Below are positions 35,926 through 45,965 of a stretch of DNA of 64,000 bases, in pieces. Within the stretch, counting starts at the first letter, position 1, and each line of letters opens with the position of its first letter. Below the pieces are notes generated by a model that worked only from the letters and a program-made list of their open reading frames with translations, did not search any database and was not told where the DNA came from. The DNA is from Pseudonocardia kunmingensis (GTDB lineage Bacteria > Actinomycetota > Actinomycetes > Mycobacteriales > Pseudonocardiaceae). The stretch spans positions 186,001 through 250,000 of the forward strand of contig NZ_VFPA01000005.1 in the NCBI RefSeq assembly GCF_006716445.1. The letters run 5' to 3'. The translations under genes and the position numbers were made by a program.

Positions 35926-36135
35926 CTACTTCTTCTTGGTGCGCGTGGCGCCGCCGCGTCCGCGCAGCGTCACGCCCGTCTCCGAGAGCACCCGGTGCAC
36001 GAAGCCGTAGGACCGCCCCGTCTGCTCGGCGAGGGCACGGATGCTGGCGCCCTTCTCGTACTTCTTCTTCAGGTCGGTGGCGAGCTTGTCGCGCTGGGTG
36101 CCCGTGATCCGGGCCCCCTTCTTCAGGTCGGCCAT
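35926..36135 (-). CDS. Small helix-turn-helix protein conserved in Actinobacteria (Rv1473A-like)
   Basis: 69 aa, very basic. The HTH is KKKYEKGASIRALAEQTGRSYGFVHRVLSETGVTLRGRGG, with Lys-rich ends (MADLKKGARITG and RTKKK). ATG 36135 has an ideal AAGGAG at 36148-36153; longer in-frame starts add non-conserved sequence. Homologues next to ABC-F and echA12 are widespread in the phylum, but no function is established to my knowledge. A dyad sits right beside the ribosome site. High basic charge suggests a nucleoid- or RNA-associated role (inference). Confidence 0.85.
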   Translation of the reverse strand: MADLKKGARITGTQRDKLATDLKKKYEKGASIRALAEQTGRSYGFVHRVLSETGVTLRGRGGATRTKKK

Positions 36136-36155
36136 GACCGTGATCTCCTTCGCCC

Positions 36156-36293
36156 ACCTGCGCTGACCGCAGGTAGATCGTTTCCGGCTCCCCCCGGTGC
36201 GGCAATGATCGTCCACGGGATTACCCGGTGCCAGGAGATCCACTCGATGATCGGTGAACGGTTGGGCCGAATGGATCACGCGTACGGGTGATC
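36156..36293. promoter_or_regulatory. Leader of the small HTH gene with two inverted repeats
   Basis: ACCTGCG-CTGAC-CGCAGGT (36156-36174) lies 3 nt upstream of the AAGGAG and could be a leader hairpin or autoregulatory operator. GATCAC-GCGTACGG-GTGATC (36274-36293) is a near-perfect 20-bp dyad farther upstream. The remainder of 36136-36458 shows no coding region. Confidence 0.4.
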
Positions 36294-36458
36294 ATTGACT
36301 CGTCCTGCACACCCCGATGTCACCCCCTCGCCACCCACGGGTCACTCCGGGAGTCGAGCGGCGCGCCGGACGGCCGTCCCGAACCACCCCGCGACACGCA
36401 GGGGCACCGCCGAACTCGGCCCGATCGAGTGATCCGGCGCGCCGGGCGAATCGCCCGA

Positions 36459-38081
<1,623 letters not shown>

Positions 38082-38199
38082 GAGGAGACTCCAGGACGTC
38101 CGGGTATCGGCACGAGGCGGTGACAACCGCCTGCGCTACTCGATCCGGACCACGATCACGCCACCCAGACTACCGACCGGCGCGACCCGATTCCGGCAG

Positions 38200-38211
38200 T
38201 AGGGTCCCGGC
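38200..38211 (+). promoter_or_regulatory. -10 box of the SDR gene, leaderless type
   Basis: TAGGGT (38200-38205), 6 nt, then ATG at 38212. No Shine-Dalgarno is present between them. Confidence 0.45.
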
Positions 38212-39006
38212 ATGACCGACGTCACCGCCGCCCGCCCCCAGGACCTCGCAGGCCGTGCCGCCCTCGTCACCGGCGCGAGCCGCGGCATCGGCTTCGCCAT
38301 CGCCACGGAACTGCTGGCCCGCGGCGCCTCGGTCACCGTCACCGCCCGCAAGCCCGACGAGCTCGCCGCCGCGGCGGCGCGGCTCGCGGCGGGCGCCGAC
38401 CCGGACCGGGTGCTGGCGCTGCCCGGCAACGCCGGGTCGGCGCAGGCGCGCGAGGAGGCGGTCACCCGCACCGTCGAACGGTTCGGCAACCTCGCGATCC
38501 TGGTGAACAACACCGGGATCAACCCCACCTACGGCGCGCTCATGGACGCCGACCTCGACGCCGTCCGCAAGACCTTCGACACGAACGTCGTCGCCGCGCT
38601 GGGGTTCGTGCAGCTCGCCCACAAGGCCTGGATGGGCGAGCACGGGGGCGCGGTGGTCAACATCGCGTCGGTGGCCGGCCTCCGCTCGTCGGGGGTGATC
38701 CCCGCCTACGGCGCGTCCAAGGCGGCGCTCATCCGGCTCACCGAGGAGCTGGCGTGGCAGCTGGGCCCGTCGATCCGGGTGAACGCGGTGGCTCCCGCGA
38801 TCGTGAAGACGACGTTCGCCACGGCCCTGTACGCCGAGGGCGAGGAGAAGGTGAGCGCCGCCTACCCGATGAAGCGGCTCGGCACCCCGGAGGACGTCGC
38901 CGGCCTGGTGGCCTTCCTCGTCTCCGACGCGGCCTCGTGGATCACCGGGGAGACCGTGCGCGTGGACGGCGGGATCCTGGCCACGGGGTCGCTGGGCTCG
39001 GCCTAG
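38212..39006 (+). CDS. Short-chain dehydrogenase/reductase
   Basis: 264 aa. Classical SDR with cofactor motif TGASRGIGFA (20-29), ARKPDE after beta-2 (Arg suggests NADP(H)), NNTGINPTYG, catalytic Ser in NIASVAGLRSS and Tyr-x-x-x-Lys in PAYGASKAAL. The ending WITGETVRVDGGILATG is FabG-like. Substrate unknown. Stands alone and is divergent from ABC-F; the start is leaderless-like. Confidence 0.85.
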   Translation: MTDVTAARPQDLAGRAALVTGASRGIGFAIATELLARGASVTVTARKPDELAAAAARLAAGADPDRVLALPGNAGSAQAREEAVTRTVERFGNLAILVNNTGINPTYGALMDADLDAVRKTFDTNVVAALGFVQLAHKAWMGEHGGAVVNIASVAGLRSSGVIPAYGASKAALIRLTEELAWQLGPSIRVNAVAPAIVKTTFATALYAEGEEKVSAAYPMKRLGTPEDVAGLVAFLVSDAASWITGETVRVDGGILATGSLGSA

Positions 39007-39018
39007 TGCGCTAGCCGT

Positions 39019-39048
39019 ACCGCCCCCCGGCGAGGGGCGCCCGGCGGT
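39019..39048 (+). terminator. Candidate terminator after the SDR gene
   Basis: ACCGCC (39019-39024) pairs with GGCGGT (39043-39048), with a further inner CCCC/GGGG pairing. Bulged but very GC-rich, 12 nt past the stop. Confidence 0.35.
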
Positions 39049-39136
39049 CCCGCGTCGCGCGCGGGCGTTCACCCCTGCTCGCCCGCCCTCGTGCCACGTC
39101 GGTCACACGCGCTTTGCCTCCCTGAGGGCAGCCCTT

Positions 39137-39180
39137 TAGGGTCCTCCCACCGCGCAACAGTGTTGCGCCTCTTGCAACAA
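39137..39180 (+). promoter_or_regulatory. Promoter/operator of the TTT-KDG operon
   Basis: TAGGGT (39137-39142) may be a -10 box. It is followed by the perfect palindrome CGCAACAGTGTTGCG (39153-39167) and a further half-site TTGCAACAA (39172-39180). Tandem TGTTGC/GCAACA half-sites resemble IclR-family operators, and an IclR gene lies in the operon. Confidence 0.5.
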
Positions 39181-39202
39181 TCTCCGTAGAGGGAGGACGA
39201 AG

Positions 39203-40186
39203 ATGTCCGGTTGGATCCGGCGATCCCGGCTCGTCGCCGTCGCGGTCACGGCCGTTGCGGCCGGTGCCGCGCTGGTCGGCTGCGCCGACAGGTCAGGCGG
39301 CGGGAACGCGGGCGAGGCGTTCCCGAGTGACACGATCACGTTCTTCACTCCCACGTCCGCGGGAGGGGCCACCGACCTCACCGCCCGTACGCTGGCCGCC
39401 GAGATGGAGAGCGCACTGGGCGTCTCCGTCGTGGTGGAGAACCGGCCGGGCGGCGCGGGGTCGGTGGGCATGCAGCACGTCGCAGGCCTGGAGCCCGACG
39501 GCTACAACATCGCGGTGTTCCCGGTCGAGGTCGCCATGCTCGGCCACCAGGGGTACGAGGTCGACCCCGCCGACTACGACTTCCTCGGCCAGGCCAACTC
39601 GCAGCCCGGCACCGTCGCCGTGCCCGCGGACAGCCCGCACCAGACGCTCGCGGACCTGGTCGCCGCCGCGCAGGCCGCCCCCGGAACGGTCACGGTGGCC
39701 AACGCCGGACCCGGCTCGATCTGGGAGGCGGGTGCCGAGCAGCTGGGCGAGGCCGCGGGCGTGCAGTTCCAGGGCGTGCCCTTCGAGGGTGCCGCTCCGG
39801 GCATCACCGCCGCGGTCGGCGGTCAGGTCGACGCCGTCGTCGCCGGCATCGGCGAGACCTCGCCCGCCCACACGGACGGCAGGCTGCGCGTGCTGGCCAC
39901 CTTCACCGAGGAGCGGGCCCCCGCGCTGCCCGACGTCCCGACGGCCGCCGAGCAGGGCATCGACGTGGTGACCGGCAGCTGGGCCGTCGTCGCCGCGCCG
40001 GCCGGGCTCCCGCAGGATGCGGCCGCCGCGCTCGAGGCAGCCGTCCGGACGGCCGCGGAGTCGCAGCCGTTCGTCGACCTGATCACCTCCGGCGGGAACA
40101 TCCCGCTGTACCGCTCCGCTGCCGAGACCACCGAGTTCGTCCGGGCGGAGAGCGAGCGGTTCGCCGCCCTGTCCGAGGCTCCGTGA
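39203..40186 (+). CDS. TctC-family tripartite tricarboxylate transporter substrate-binding lipoprotein
   Basis: 327 aa. Signal sequence with lipobox ALVGC, Cys27 being the lipid-anchored residue. The Bug/TctC fold is clear: ITFFTPTSAGGATDLTARTLAAEME, VENRPGGAGSVGMQHVA, and ADSPHQTLADLVAAAQAAPGTVTVANAG. It should capture an organic acid outside the membrane and deliver it to TctAB. First gene of an eight-gene cotranscribed run; RBS GAGGGAGGAC lies before ATG. Substrate is inferred from the downstream enzymes to be a 2-keto-3-deoxy sugar acid or a precursor. Confidence 0.9.
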   Translation: MSGWIRRSRLVAVAVTAVAAGAALVGCADRSGGGNAGEAFPSDTITFFTPTSAGGATDLTARTLAAEMESALGVSVVVENRPGGAGSVGMQHVAGLEPDGYNIAVFPVEVAMLGHQGYEVDPADYDFLGQANSQPGTVAVPADSPHQTLADLVAAAQAAPGTVTVANAGPGSIWEAGAEQLGEAAGVQFQGVPFEGAAPGITAAVGGQVDAVVAGIGETSPAHTDGRLRVLATFTEERAPALPDVPTAAEQGIDVVTGSWAVVAAPAGLPQDAAAALEAAVRTAAESQPFVDLITSGGNIPLYRSAAETTEFVRAESERFAALSEAP

Positions 40187-40680
40187 TGTCCGGCGTCACC
40201 GAGCAGGAGGCGGCGGCGGATGCAGGGGCTCCCCCCGCGCTGCCCGCCTCGCGGGCACGGGAGCTGGGGGCCGCCGCCGTGGTGCTGGCCGCCGGGATCG
40301 GCGTGCTGCTCGCGCGCTCGACGATCGTCGCGGCGCACGAGAGCGAGCTCGGGCCGCAGTGGTGGCCCACCGTGCTGGGCGTCGCGCTGATCGTCGGTGC
40401 CGTCGCACTGGGGGCGCTGGGTCTGACGAGGCCGTCGGCTCCCGACGAGGAGCCGGCGAGCGGTCACGGCGTCGCCCAGCTGGTCGCGGTGCTCGCGCTG
40501 ATCGTCGGCTACGGCGCGGCCTGGTACCAGCTGCACTTCCTGGTCGTCACGGTGCCGCTGATCGCCGGGCTCGTGTTCGTGACCGGCGGGCGGGGCGTCC
40601 GGGCGCTCCTGGTGTTCCCGCTGCTCACCACCGCCCTGCTGTACGTGATCTTCGGACTGCTGCTGCGGGTGCCGCTGTGA
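40186..40680 (+). CDS. TctB-family small membrane subunit
   Basis: 164 aa (165 if the adjoining GTG at 40183 is used). Four predicted TM helices: LGAAAVVLAAGIGVLLA, WWPTVLGVALIVGAVALGALGL, GVAQLVAVLALIVGYGAAWY and the C-terminal pair. TctB proteins are poorly conserved and recognised mainly by position between TctC and TctA. The start overlaps the tctC stop and the stop overlaps the tctA GTG. Confidence 0.82.
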   Translation: MSGVTEQEAAADAGAPPALPASRARELGAAAVVLAAGIGVLLARSTIVAAHESELGPQWWPTVLGVALIVGAVALGALGLTRPSAPDEEPASGHGVAQLVAVLALIVGYGAAWYQLHFLVVTVPLIAGLVFVTGGRGVRALLVFPLLTTALLYVIFGLLLRVPL

Positions 40681-42188
40681 GCGCGCTGCTGGAAGGGGTC
40701 GGCGCGCTGCTCGACCCGACGATCGGGCTGTGCCTGCTGATCGGCGTGCTGCTCGGCACGCTCGTCGGCGCCATCCCGGGCGTGACCGCCACCATGGCCG
40801 TCGCGCTCGCCGCCGGCTTCACGCTCACCCTCGAACCGCTGCAGGGCCTCGCGGTGCTGCTCGCGATCTACGTGGCCGCCCAGTTCGGCGACCGGGTGCC
40901 GGCCATCCTGATCAACACGCCGGGTACACCGGCGTCCATCGCCACCACGTTCGACGGCTACCCCCTCGCCAAGCAGGGCCGCGCCGGCGTCGCGCTGACC
41001 AGCTCCGCGCTGGTGTCGGCGTTCGGGTCGGTCGCCGGCATCCTCATCCTGGTCTTCGCGGCCCAGCCGCTGGCGGGGATCGCGCTGCAGTTCGGCCCGG
41101 CCGAGATGTTCGCGCTGGTCGTGTTCGGGCTGACGATGATGGTGGGCGTCTCCGGGGGGAAGGTCGCGAAGGGCCTGGTCGCCGGGGTGGTCGGGCTGCT
41201 GCTCGGGACGGTCGGGCGCGACCCGATCACGGGGGACCAACGCTTCACGCTCGGCCTGCCCGAGCTGTCGAGCGGCATCCCGTTCATCGCGGCGATCGTC
41301 GGGCTGTTCGGCATCGCCGAGGTGTTCAACCAGATCGTCTGCGCCCGGCGCGGCGCCCGCCCGGCCCTGATCACCCAGCTCGGCAGCTGGTGGCCCAGCC
41401 GCAGCGAACGCCGCGAGCTGCGCAGGCCCGCCGCCATCGGCGCCGGTGTCGGCGCGGTCGTCGGGGTGATCCCGGCCGCGGGTGGCGACATCGCCGGCGT
41501 CATCGCATGGGACCAGGCGCGGCGCGCGTCGAAGCACCCGGAGAAGTTCGGCAAGGGCTCGCTCGAGGGGCTGGCCGCGCCCGACACCGCGAGCACCGCG
41601 ACGATGGGCGGGTCCGTCACGACGACCCTCGCCCTCGGCGTTCCCGGCGACTCCGTGATGGCCGTGATGCTCGGCTCGATGATCATCTGGGGCCTGCAGC
41701 CGGGCCCGTCGCTGTTCGTGAACTCCCCGGACCTGGTGTTCAGCCTGGCGACGATCATGCTGGTCGCCACCGCGGTGACCCTCGGCCTCAGCCTGCTGCG
41801 GCTGCAGGGTGTGGTGAAGCTGCTCGCGCTCCCGCAACGCTACCTCTGGGCCGTGATCATCACGTTCTGCATGGTCGGCACGTTCGCCGTCCAGAACAAC
41901 CCGTTCGACGTCGCTCTCATGCTCGTGTTCGGGGTCCTCGGGCTCGGGATGCGCCGGTTCGGATTCCCGGCGGGCCCGATGGTGCTCGGGCTGATCCTCG
42001 GCCCGCTCGCGGAGAGCAACCTGCGGCGCGCGCTGCTCATCGACGGCGCGAGCGGCATCCTGAGCAGTCCCATCGCGCTGGCGCTGCTCGCCCTGAGCGT
42101 GCTCGCCGTCGCCGGCCCGCGGCTGCGCGCCGCCGCCCGTTCGAGAAGGAGGCGGACCGAGCGTGACCGTGACCCCGTCGCCGGCTGA
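40677..42188 (+). CDS. TctA-family large permease subunit
   Basis: 503 aa, about 12 TM helices. Family signatures are GTLVGAIPGVTATMAVALAAG near the N-terminus, the INTPGTPASIATTFDGYPLAKQG loop and ALGVPGDSVMAVMLGSM in the second half. It moves the acid delivered by TctC, driven by ion gradient. GTG 40677 overlaps the tctB stop (GTGA). Its last 26 nt overlap the kinase start, with the kinase ribosome site AAGGAGG inside tctA. Confidence 0.92.
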   Translation: MSALLEGVGALLDPTIGLCLLIGVLLGTLVGAIPGVTATMAVALAAGFTLTLEPLQGLAVLLAIYVAAQFGDRVPAILINTPGTPASIATTFDGYPLAKQGRAGVALTSSALVSAFGSVAGILILVFAAQPLAGIALQFGPAEMFALVVFGLTMMVGVSGGKVAKGLVAGVVGLLLGTVGRDPITGDQRFTLGLPELSSGIPFIAAIVGLFGIAEVFNQIVCARRGARPALITQLGSWWPSRSERRELRRPAAIGAGVGAVVGVIPAAGGDIAGVIAWDQARRASKHPEKFGKGSLEGLAAPDTASTATMGGSVTTTLALGVPGDSVMAVMLGSMIIWGLQPGPSLFVNSPDLVFSLATIMLVATAVTLGLSLLRLQGVVKLLALPQRYLWAVIITFCMVGTFAVQNNPFDVALMLVFGVLGLGMRRFGFPAGPMVLGLILGPLAESNLRRALLIDGASGILSSPIALALLALSVLAVAGPRLRAAARSRRRRTERDRDPVAG

Positions 42189-43080
42189 GTCCCCGGAGGT
42201 CCTCTGCGTCGGCGAGAGCATGATCCTCGTGACGCCGGTGGAGCCGGCGCCGCTGGAGCTCGCCGAGCAGTTCGCGCTGCACGTCGGCGGCGCGGAGTCG
42301 ACGGTCGCGCTGTACCTGGCCGAGCGCGGGCACCGCGCGGCGTGGCTGAGCCAGGTGGGCGACGACCCGCTGGGCAGGCGGATGCTCGCCGCCGTCGCCC
42401 GGCACGGGGTGGACACCTCGGCGGTCCGCGTGCGCGCCGACGCGCCGACCGGCGTCTACTTCAAGGACCCGGGTCCGCAGTCCACGCAGGTGCACTACTA
42501 CCGGGCCGGTTCGGCCGCGTCCCGCATGAGCGCGGACAACCTGGACGGGCTCGACTGGTCGGCCACCCGGATCGTGCACGTCTCGGGCATCACCGCGGGA
42601 CTGTCGGCGAGCTGCCGCGGGCTGCTCGACGCGATCTACGCCGCGGCCGGCGAACGCGGCGTGCCGGTCTCGTTCGACGTGAACCACCGACCGGGCCTCT
42701 GGTCCGCCGCCGAGGCGGCCCCGGTGCTGCTCGAGCTGGCCCGCCGCGCCGACGTCGTGTTCGTCGGGCGGGACGAGGCCGAGCGGCTGTGGGGCACGGC
42801 GGACGCGGCGGCCGTCGCGACGCTGCTGGACGCCCCGGTGCGGCTGGTCGTCAAGGACGGCGCGGTCGGGGCGACCGAGATCGCGGCCGGCGCGGAGCCG
42901 GTGTTCGTCCCCGCCCACGCCGTGGAGGTCGTGGAGGTCGTGGGGGCGGGCGACGCGTTCGCGGCCGGGTACCTGTCGGAGCTGCTCCGCGGCTCGGATG
43001 CCGCTGGGAGACTGCGGGCCGGGCACGACCTGGCGGCCCGGGCACTGAGCAGCACCCACGACTACCTGCCGGAGACATAG
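42163..43080 (+). CDS. kdgK: PfkB-family sugar kinase, probable 2-keto-3-deoxygluconate kinase
   Basis: 305 aa ribokinase-fold kinase. N-terminal VLCVGESMILVTP and HVGGAESTVALYLAERG, ATP-site VVKDGAVGATE, and PfkB signature 2 VVGAGDAFAAGYL with catalytic Asp264. The next genes include a KDPG aldolase, so phosphorylation of 2-keto-3-deoxygluconate at O6 is the simplest reading. AAGGAGG at 42147 fits GTG 42163. Confidence 0.85.
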   Translation: MTVTPSPAESPEVLCVGESMILVTPVEPAPLELAEQFALHVGGAESTVALYLAERGHRAAWLSQVGDDPLGRRMLAAVARHGVDTSAVRVRADAPTGVYFKDPGPQSTQVHYYRAGSAASRMSADNLDGLDWSATRIVHVSGITAGLSASCRGLLDAIYAAAGERGVPVSFDVNHRPGLWSAAEAAPVLLELARRADVVFVGRDEAERLWGTADAAAVATLLDAPVRLVVKDGAVGATEIAAGAEPVFVPAHAVEVVEVVGAGDAFAAGYLSELLRGSDAAGRLRAGHDLAARALSSTHDYLPET

Positions 43081-43824
43081 ATGTCCCAGAGCATCCAGCG
43101 CGCCGCCGAGGTGCTGGAGTTCATCAGCCTTCGCCCGCGCACGCAGACCGAGGTGGCCGAGCACCTCGACGTCCACCGCTCCACCGCGCTGCGCATCCTC
43201 GGCACGCTCGCCGAGTGCGGGCTGACCCGGCGGCACGAGGACGGCCGCTACAGCGTCGGCTACCGCCTCGCGGGCCTGGCCCAGCTCGCGATCGAGCAGT
43301 TCGACCTCGCCGGGGTGGCCCGTCCGCACCTGCGGGCGCTCGGCGAGGAGTGCACGCACACGATCCACCTCGCGGCGCTGGAGGACTCCGGCATCGTCTA
43401 CGCCGAGAAGATCGACCAGCCCGGCATGGTGCGGTTGTACTCCGAGGTCGGGCAGAAGGTCTGCCTGCACACCGCGGGTGTCGCGAAGGCGATCCTCGCG
43501 TTCCAGCCCGCCGCGCTCGTCGACGCGATGCTCGCCACCACCGACTTCGCCCGCCACACCGACACCACGATCACCTCGGCGCAGCGCTACCGCGAGGAGC
43601 TCGCGGTGGTGGCCGGGCGCGGGTGGTCGGTCGACGACGGCGAGTACGAGGACTACGTCAACTGCGTCGCGATGCCGGTGCGGGACGCGTCCGGCCAGGT
43701 CATGGCGGCGGTGTCGATCACCGCGCTCAAGGCCCGCGCCTCGCTCGACGACCTCGGGCAGCTGCTCCCGCGGCTGACCGAGGTCACCACCACGATCTCC
43801 AGGGAGTTGGGATGGCGCCCGTAG
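43081..43824 (+). CDS. IclR-family transcriptional regulator
   Basis: 247 aa. N-terminal winged HTH (IQRAAEVLEFISLRPRTQTEVAEHLDVHRSTALRILGTLAECGLTRR) and C-terminal GAF-like effector domain (VCLHTAGVAKAILAF, CVAMPVRDASGQVMAAVSITA). The ATG directly follows the kinase TAG, and its end overlaps the aldolase start by 13 nt. An operon-internal regulator of this family usually responds to the pathway intermediate, here plausibly KDG or KDPG; palindromes upstream of tctC are candidate sites. Confidence 0.9.
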   Translation: MSQSIQRAAEVLEFISLRPRTQTEVAEHLDVHRSTALRILGTLAECGLTRRHEDGRYSVGYRLAGLAQLAIEQFDLAGVARPHLRALGEECTHTIHLAALEDSGIVYAEKIDQPGMVRLYSEVGQKVCLHTAGVAKAILAFQPAALVDAMLATTDFARHTDTTITSAQRYREELAVVAGRGWSVDDGEYEDYVNCVAMPVRDASGQVMAAVSITALKARASLDDLGQLLPRLTEVTTTISRELGWRP

Positions 43825-44414
43825 CCGGGTTCTTCGACGAGGCGTTCACCGGGCGTCCGGTGATGGCGATCCTGCGGGGCTTCTCCGTGGCCCGCACGGT
43901 CGAGCTCGCGCAGCGGGCCTGGGACAACGGCATCACCGCCGTGGAGGTGCCCATCCAGTCCCCCGAGGCCGTCGAGGCGCTCGCCGCCGCCGTCGCGGCG
44001 GGTGCCGCCCGCGGCTTCCCGGTCGGCGCCGGCACCGTCACCAGCACCGACCACGTGCGGCAGGCCGCCGACGCGGGCGCGGCGTTCACCGTCGCCCCCG
44101 GCCTGGACGAGCGGGTCGCCGCGGCCAGCGCCCACGCCGGGCTCGCCCACCTGCCGGGCGTCGCCACCGCGTCCGACGTCCAGCGCGCCGTCGGCCTCGG
44201 CCTGCACTGGGTCAAGGCCTTCCCCGCGTCGGTGCTCGGCGCCGGGTGGTTCACCGCGATGCACGGACCGTTCCCGCAGGTCCGCTTCGTCGCCACCGGC
44301 GGGATGGGCGCGGGCAACGCGCGCGAGTTCCTGGACGCGGGCGCGTCGGTCGTCGCCGTCGGCTCGGCGCTCGAGGACCCCGCCCAGCTCGATCGCCTCG
44401 CCGCATCCGTCTGA
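43812..44414 (+). CDS. eda: KDPG (2-keto-3-deoxy-6-phosphogluconate) aldolase
   Basis: 200 aa class I aldolase: KDPG to pyruvate and glyceraldehyde 3-phosphate. Schiff-base Lys135 in LHWVKAFPAS, catalytic Glu45 in GITAVEVPIQSP, VGAGTVTS and ATGGMGAGNAREFLDAGASVVAVGSAL phosphate loop. ATG 43812 follows AGGGAG and lies inside the iclR gene. Completes an Entner-Doudoroff-like lower branch with the kinase upstream. Confidence 0.92.
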   Translation: MAPVAGFFDEAFTGRPVMAILRGFSVARTVELAQRAWDNGITAVEVPIQSPEAVEALAAAVAAGAARGFPVGAGTVTSTDHVRQAADAGAAFTVAPGLDERVAAASAHAGLAHLPGVATASDVQRAVGLGLHWVKAFPASVLGAGWFTAMHGPFPQVRFVATGGMGAGNAREFLDAGASVVAVGSALEDPAQLDRLAASV

Positions 44415-44434
44415 TCCCCGAGAAAGGAACTCCC

Positions 44435-45487
44435 GTGCCCGTGCACGTCACGCCCGCCTACGTCCCCAACCCCGACCGGTACGAGGCGATGCCGCACCGC
44501 CGGGTCGGCCGCAGCGGCCTGAAGCTGCCGGCCGTCTCGCTGGGCATGTGGCACAACTTCGGCGACGACACCCCGATCGCCCGCCAGCGCGCCATCATGC
44601 ACAAGGCGTTCGACCTGGGGATCACGCACTTCGACCTGGCCAACGGCTACGGCCCGCCGTTCGGGTCGGCGGAGAAGAACGTCGGCCGGATCCTCCAGGA
44701 GGACTTCTCCGGTCTCCGCCAGGAGCTGATCATCTCCACGAAGGCGGGCTACCCGTTCTTCGCGGGGCCGCACGGCTCCGGAGGCGGGCGCGGGCACCTG
44801 CTCGCCAGCCTCGACCACTCGCTGTCGAGCCTGCGGCTCGACCACGTCGACATCTTCTACAGCCACCGCTTCGACCCGGAGGTGCCGCTGGAGGAGACCG
44901 CCGCGGCGCTGGACGCGGCCGTGCGCGCGGGCAAGGCCCGCTACGTCGGGATCTCGTCGTACTCGGCCACCCGCACGCGTGAGATGGCGGCGATCCTGCG
45001 CGGGCTCGGCACCCCGCTGGTGATCCACCAGCCGTCGTACTCGCTGCTCAACCGGTGGATCGAGGAGGGCGAGCCGAGCCTGCTCGACGTGCTGGCCGAC
45101 GAGGGCGTCGGATGCATCGCGTTCTCGGCGCTCGCGCAGGGCCTGCTCACGAACAAGTACCTGAACGGGATCCCGGAGGGCTCGCGCGCCACGCAGGGCA
45201 AGACGCTGCGCGAGCACATGCTCAGCGAGGAGAACCTCGAGCACGTGCGTGCCCTGCACAAGATCGCCGAGGCGCGGGGCCAGTCGCTCGCGCAGATGGC
45301 CGTGTCGTGGGTGCTGCGCGACCCGCGCGTGACCTCGGTCCTCATCGGGGCGAGCCGGCCCGAGCAGCTCGAGGACACCGTCGCGAGCGTCCGGGGCCCC
45401 GGCTTCACCGCCGACGAGCTCGCGGCGATCGACGAGCACGCCCGCGACGGGGGGCTCAACATCTGGGCCGCGTCGTCGGAGGCCTGA
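44435..45487 (+). CDS. Aldo/keto reductase (L-glyceraldehyde-3-phosphate reductase-like)
   Basis: 350 aa TIM-barrel AKR. Catalytic set: Asp and Tyr in HFDLANGYGPPFGSAE, Lys in IISTKAGYPFF, His in IFYSHRFDPE. The C-terminal NADPH site is TSVLIGASRPEQLEDTV. It is close in plan to E. coli YghZ (Gpr). GAAAGGA precedes GTG 44435, with a second GTG 6 nt on. In the operon it may reduce a sugar aldehyde or remove an aldehyde by-product of the aldolase; this is inferred. Confidence 0.87.
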   Translation: MPVHVTPAYVPNPDRYEAMPHRRVGRSGLKLPAVSLGMWHNFGDDTPIARQRAIMHKAFDLGITHFDLANGYGPPFGSAEKNVGRILQEDFSGLRQELIISTKAGYPFFAGPHGSGGGRGHLLASLDHSLSSLRLDHVDIFYSHRFDPEVPLEETAAALDAAVRAGKARYVGISSYSATRTREMAAILRGLGTPLVIHQPSYSLLNRWIEEGEPSLLDVLADEGVGCIAFSALAQGLLTNKYLNGIPEGSRATQGKTLREHMLSEENLEHVRALHKIAEARGQSLAQMAVSWVLRDPRVTSVLIGASRPEQLEDTVASVRGPGFTADELAAIDEHARDGGLNIWAASSEA

Positions 45488-45957
45488 TGACCTACTCGAG
45501 CGAGTTCCACGACCGGATCCTGGCCGAGGAGCGGGAGCTGGTGTTCGACGCGTTCACCCGCGCCGACGCCTGGCAGCTCGGCAGCCGGATGCGGGCGGCC
45601 GCGGTCGAGCGCGAGCTGCCGATCGTGATCGGGATCGTGCTCGGCGAGCAGCGGGTGTTCCACTGCGCGCTGGACGGCGCGGTTCCGGACAACGACAGCT
45701 GGCTGGAGCGCAAGACCCGGGCGGCGCTGCACTTCCAGCGCAGCACGATGGGCGTCGGCGAGCAGTTCCGGGTGCAGGGGCGGGTGTACGAGACGGACTC
45801 CCGGCTACCCGCCGATCGGTACGCCGCGAACGGCGGCGTCTTCCCGATCCGGTTGCACGGCACCGGCGTGGTCGGCGCCGTCGGGGTGTCCGGGCTGCCG
45901 CAGGTGCGGGACCACGAGTTCGTCGTCGAGCAGCTGCGGGCGTTCCGCGGCGCGTAG
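45487..45957 (+). CDS. UPF0303/HbpS-GlcG-like small protein
   Basis: 156 aa. Conserved pattern of the family: LGSRMRAAAVERELPIVIGIVLGEQRVFHCAL, PDNDSWLERKTRAALHFQRSTMGV, and AANGGVFPIRLHGTGVVGAVGVSGLPQVRDH. Function is not established; related HbpS/GlcG proteins bind haem or cobalamin or accompany glycolate and sugar-acid operons. The ATG overlaps the stop of the reductase gene, so it is the last gene of the TTT-KDG operon. Confidence 0.85.
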   Translation: MTYSSEFHDRILAEERELVFDAFTRADAWQLGSRMRAAAVERELPIVIGIVLGEQRVFHCALDGAVPDNDSWLERKTRAALHFQRSTMGVGEQFRVQGRVYETDSRLPADRYAANGGVFPIRLHGTGVVGAVGVSGLPQVRDHEFVVEQLRAFRGA

Positions 45958-45965
45958 CCCGAGCT

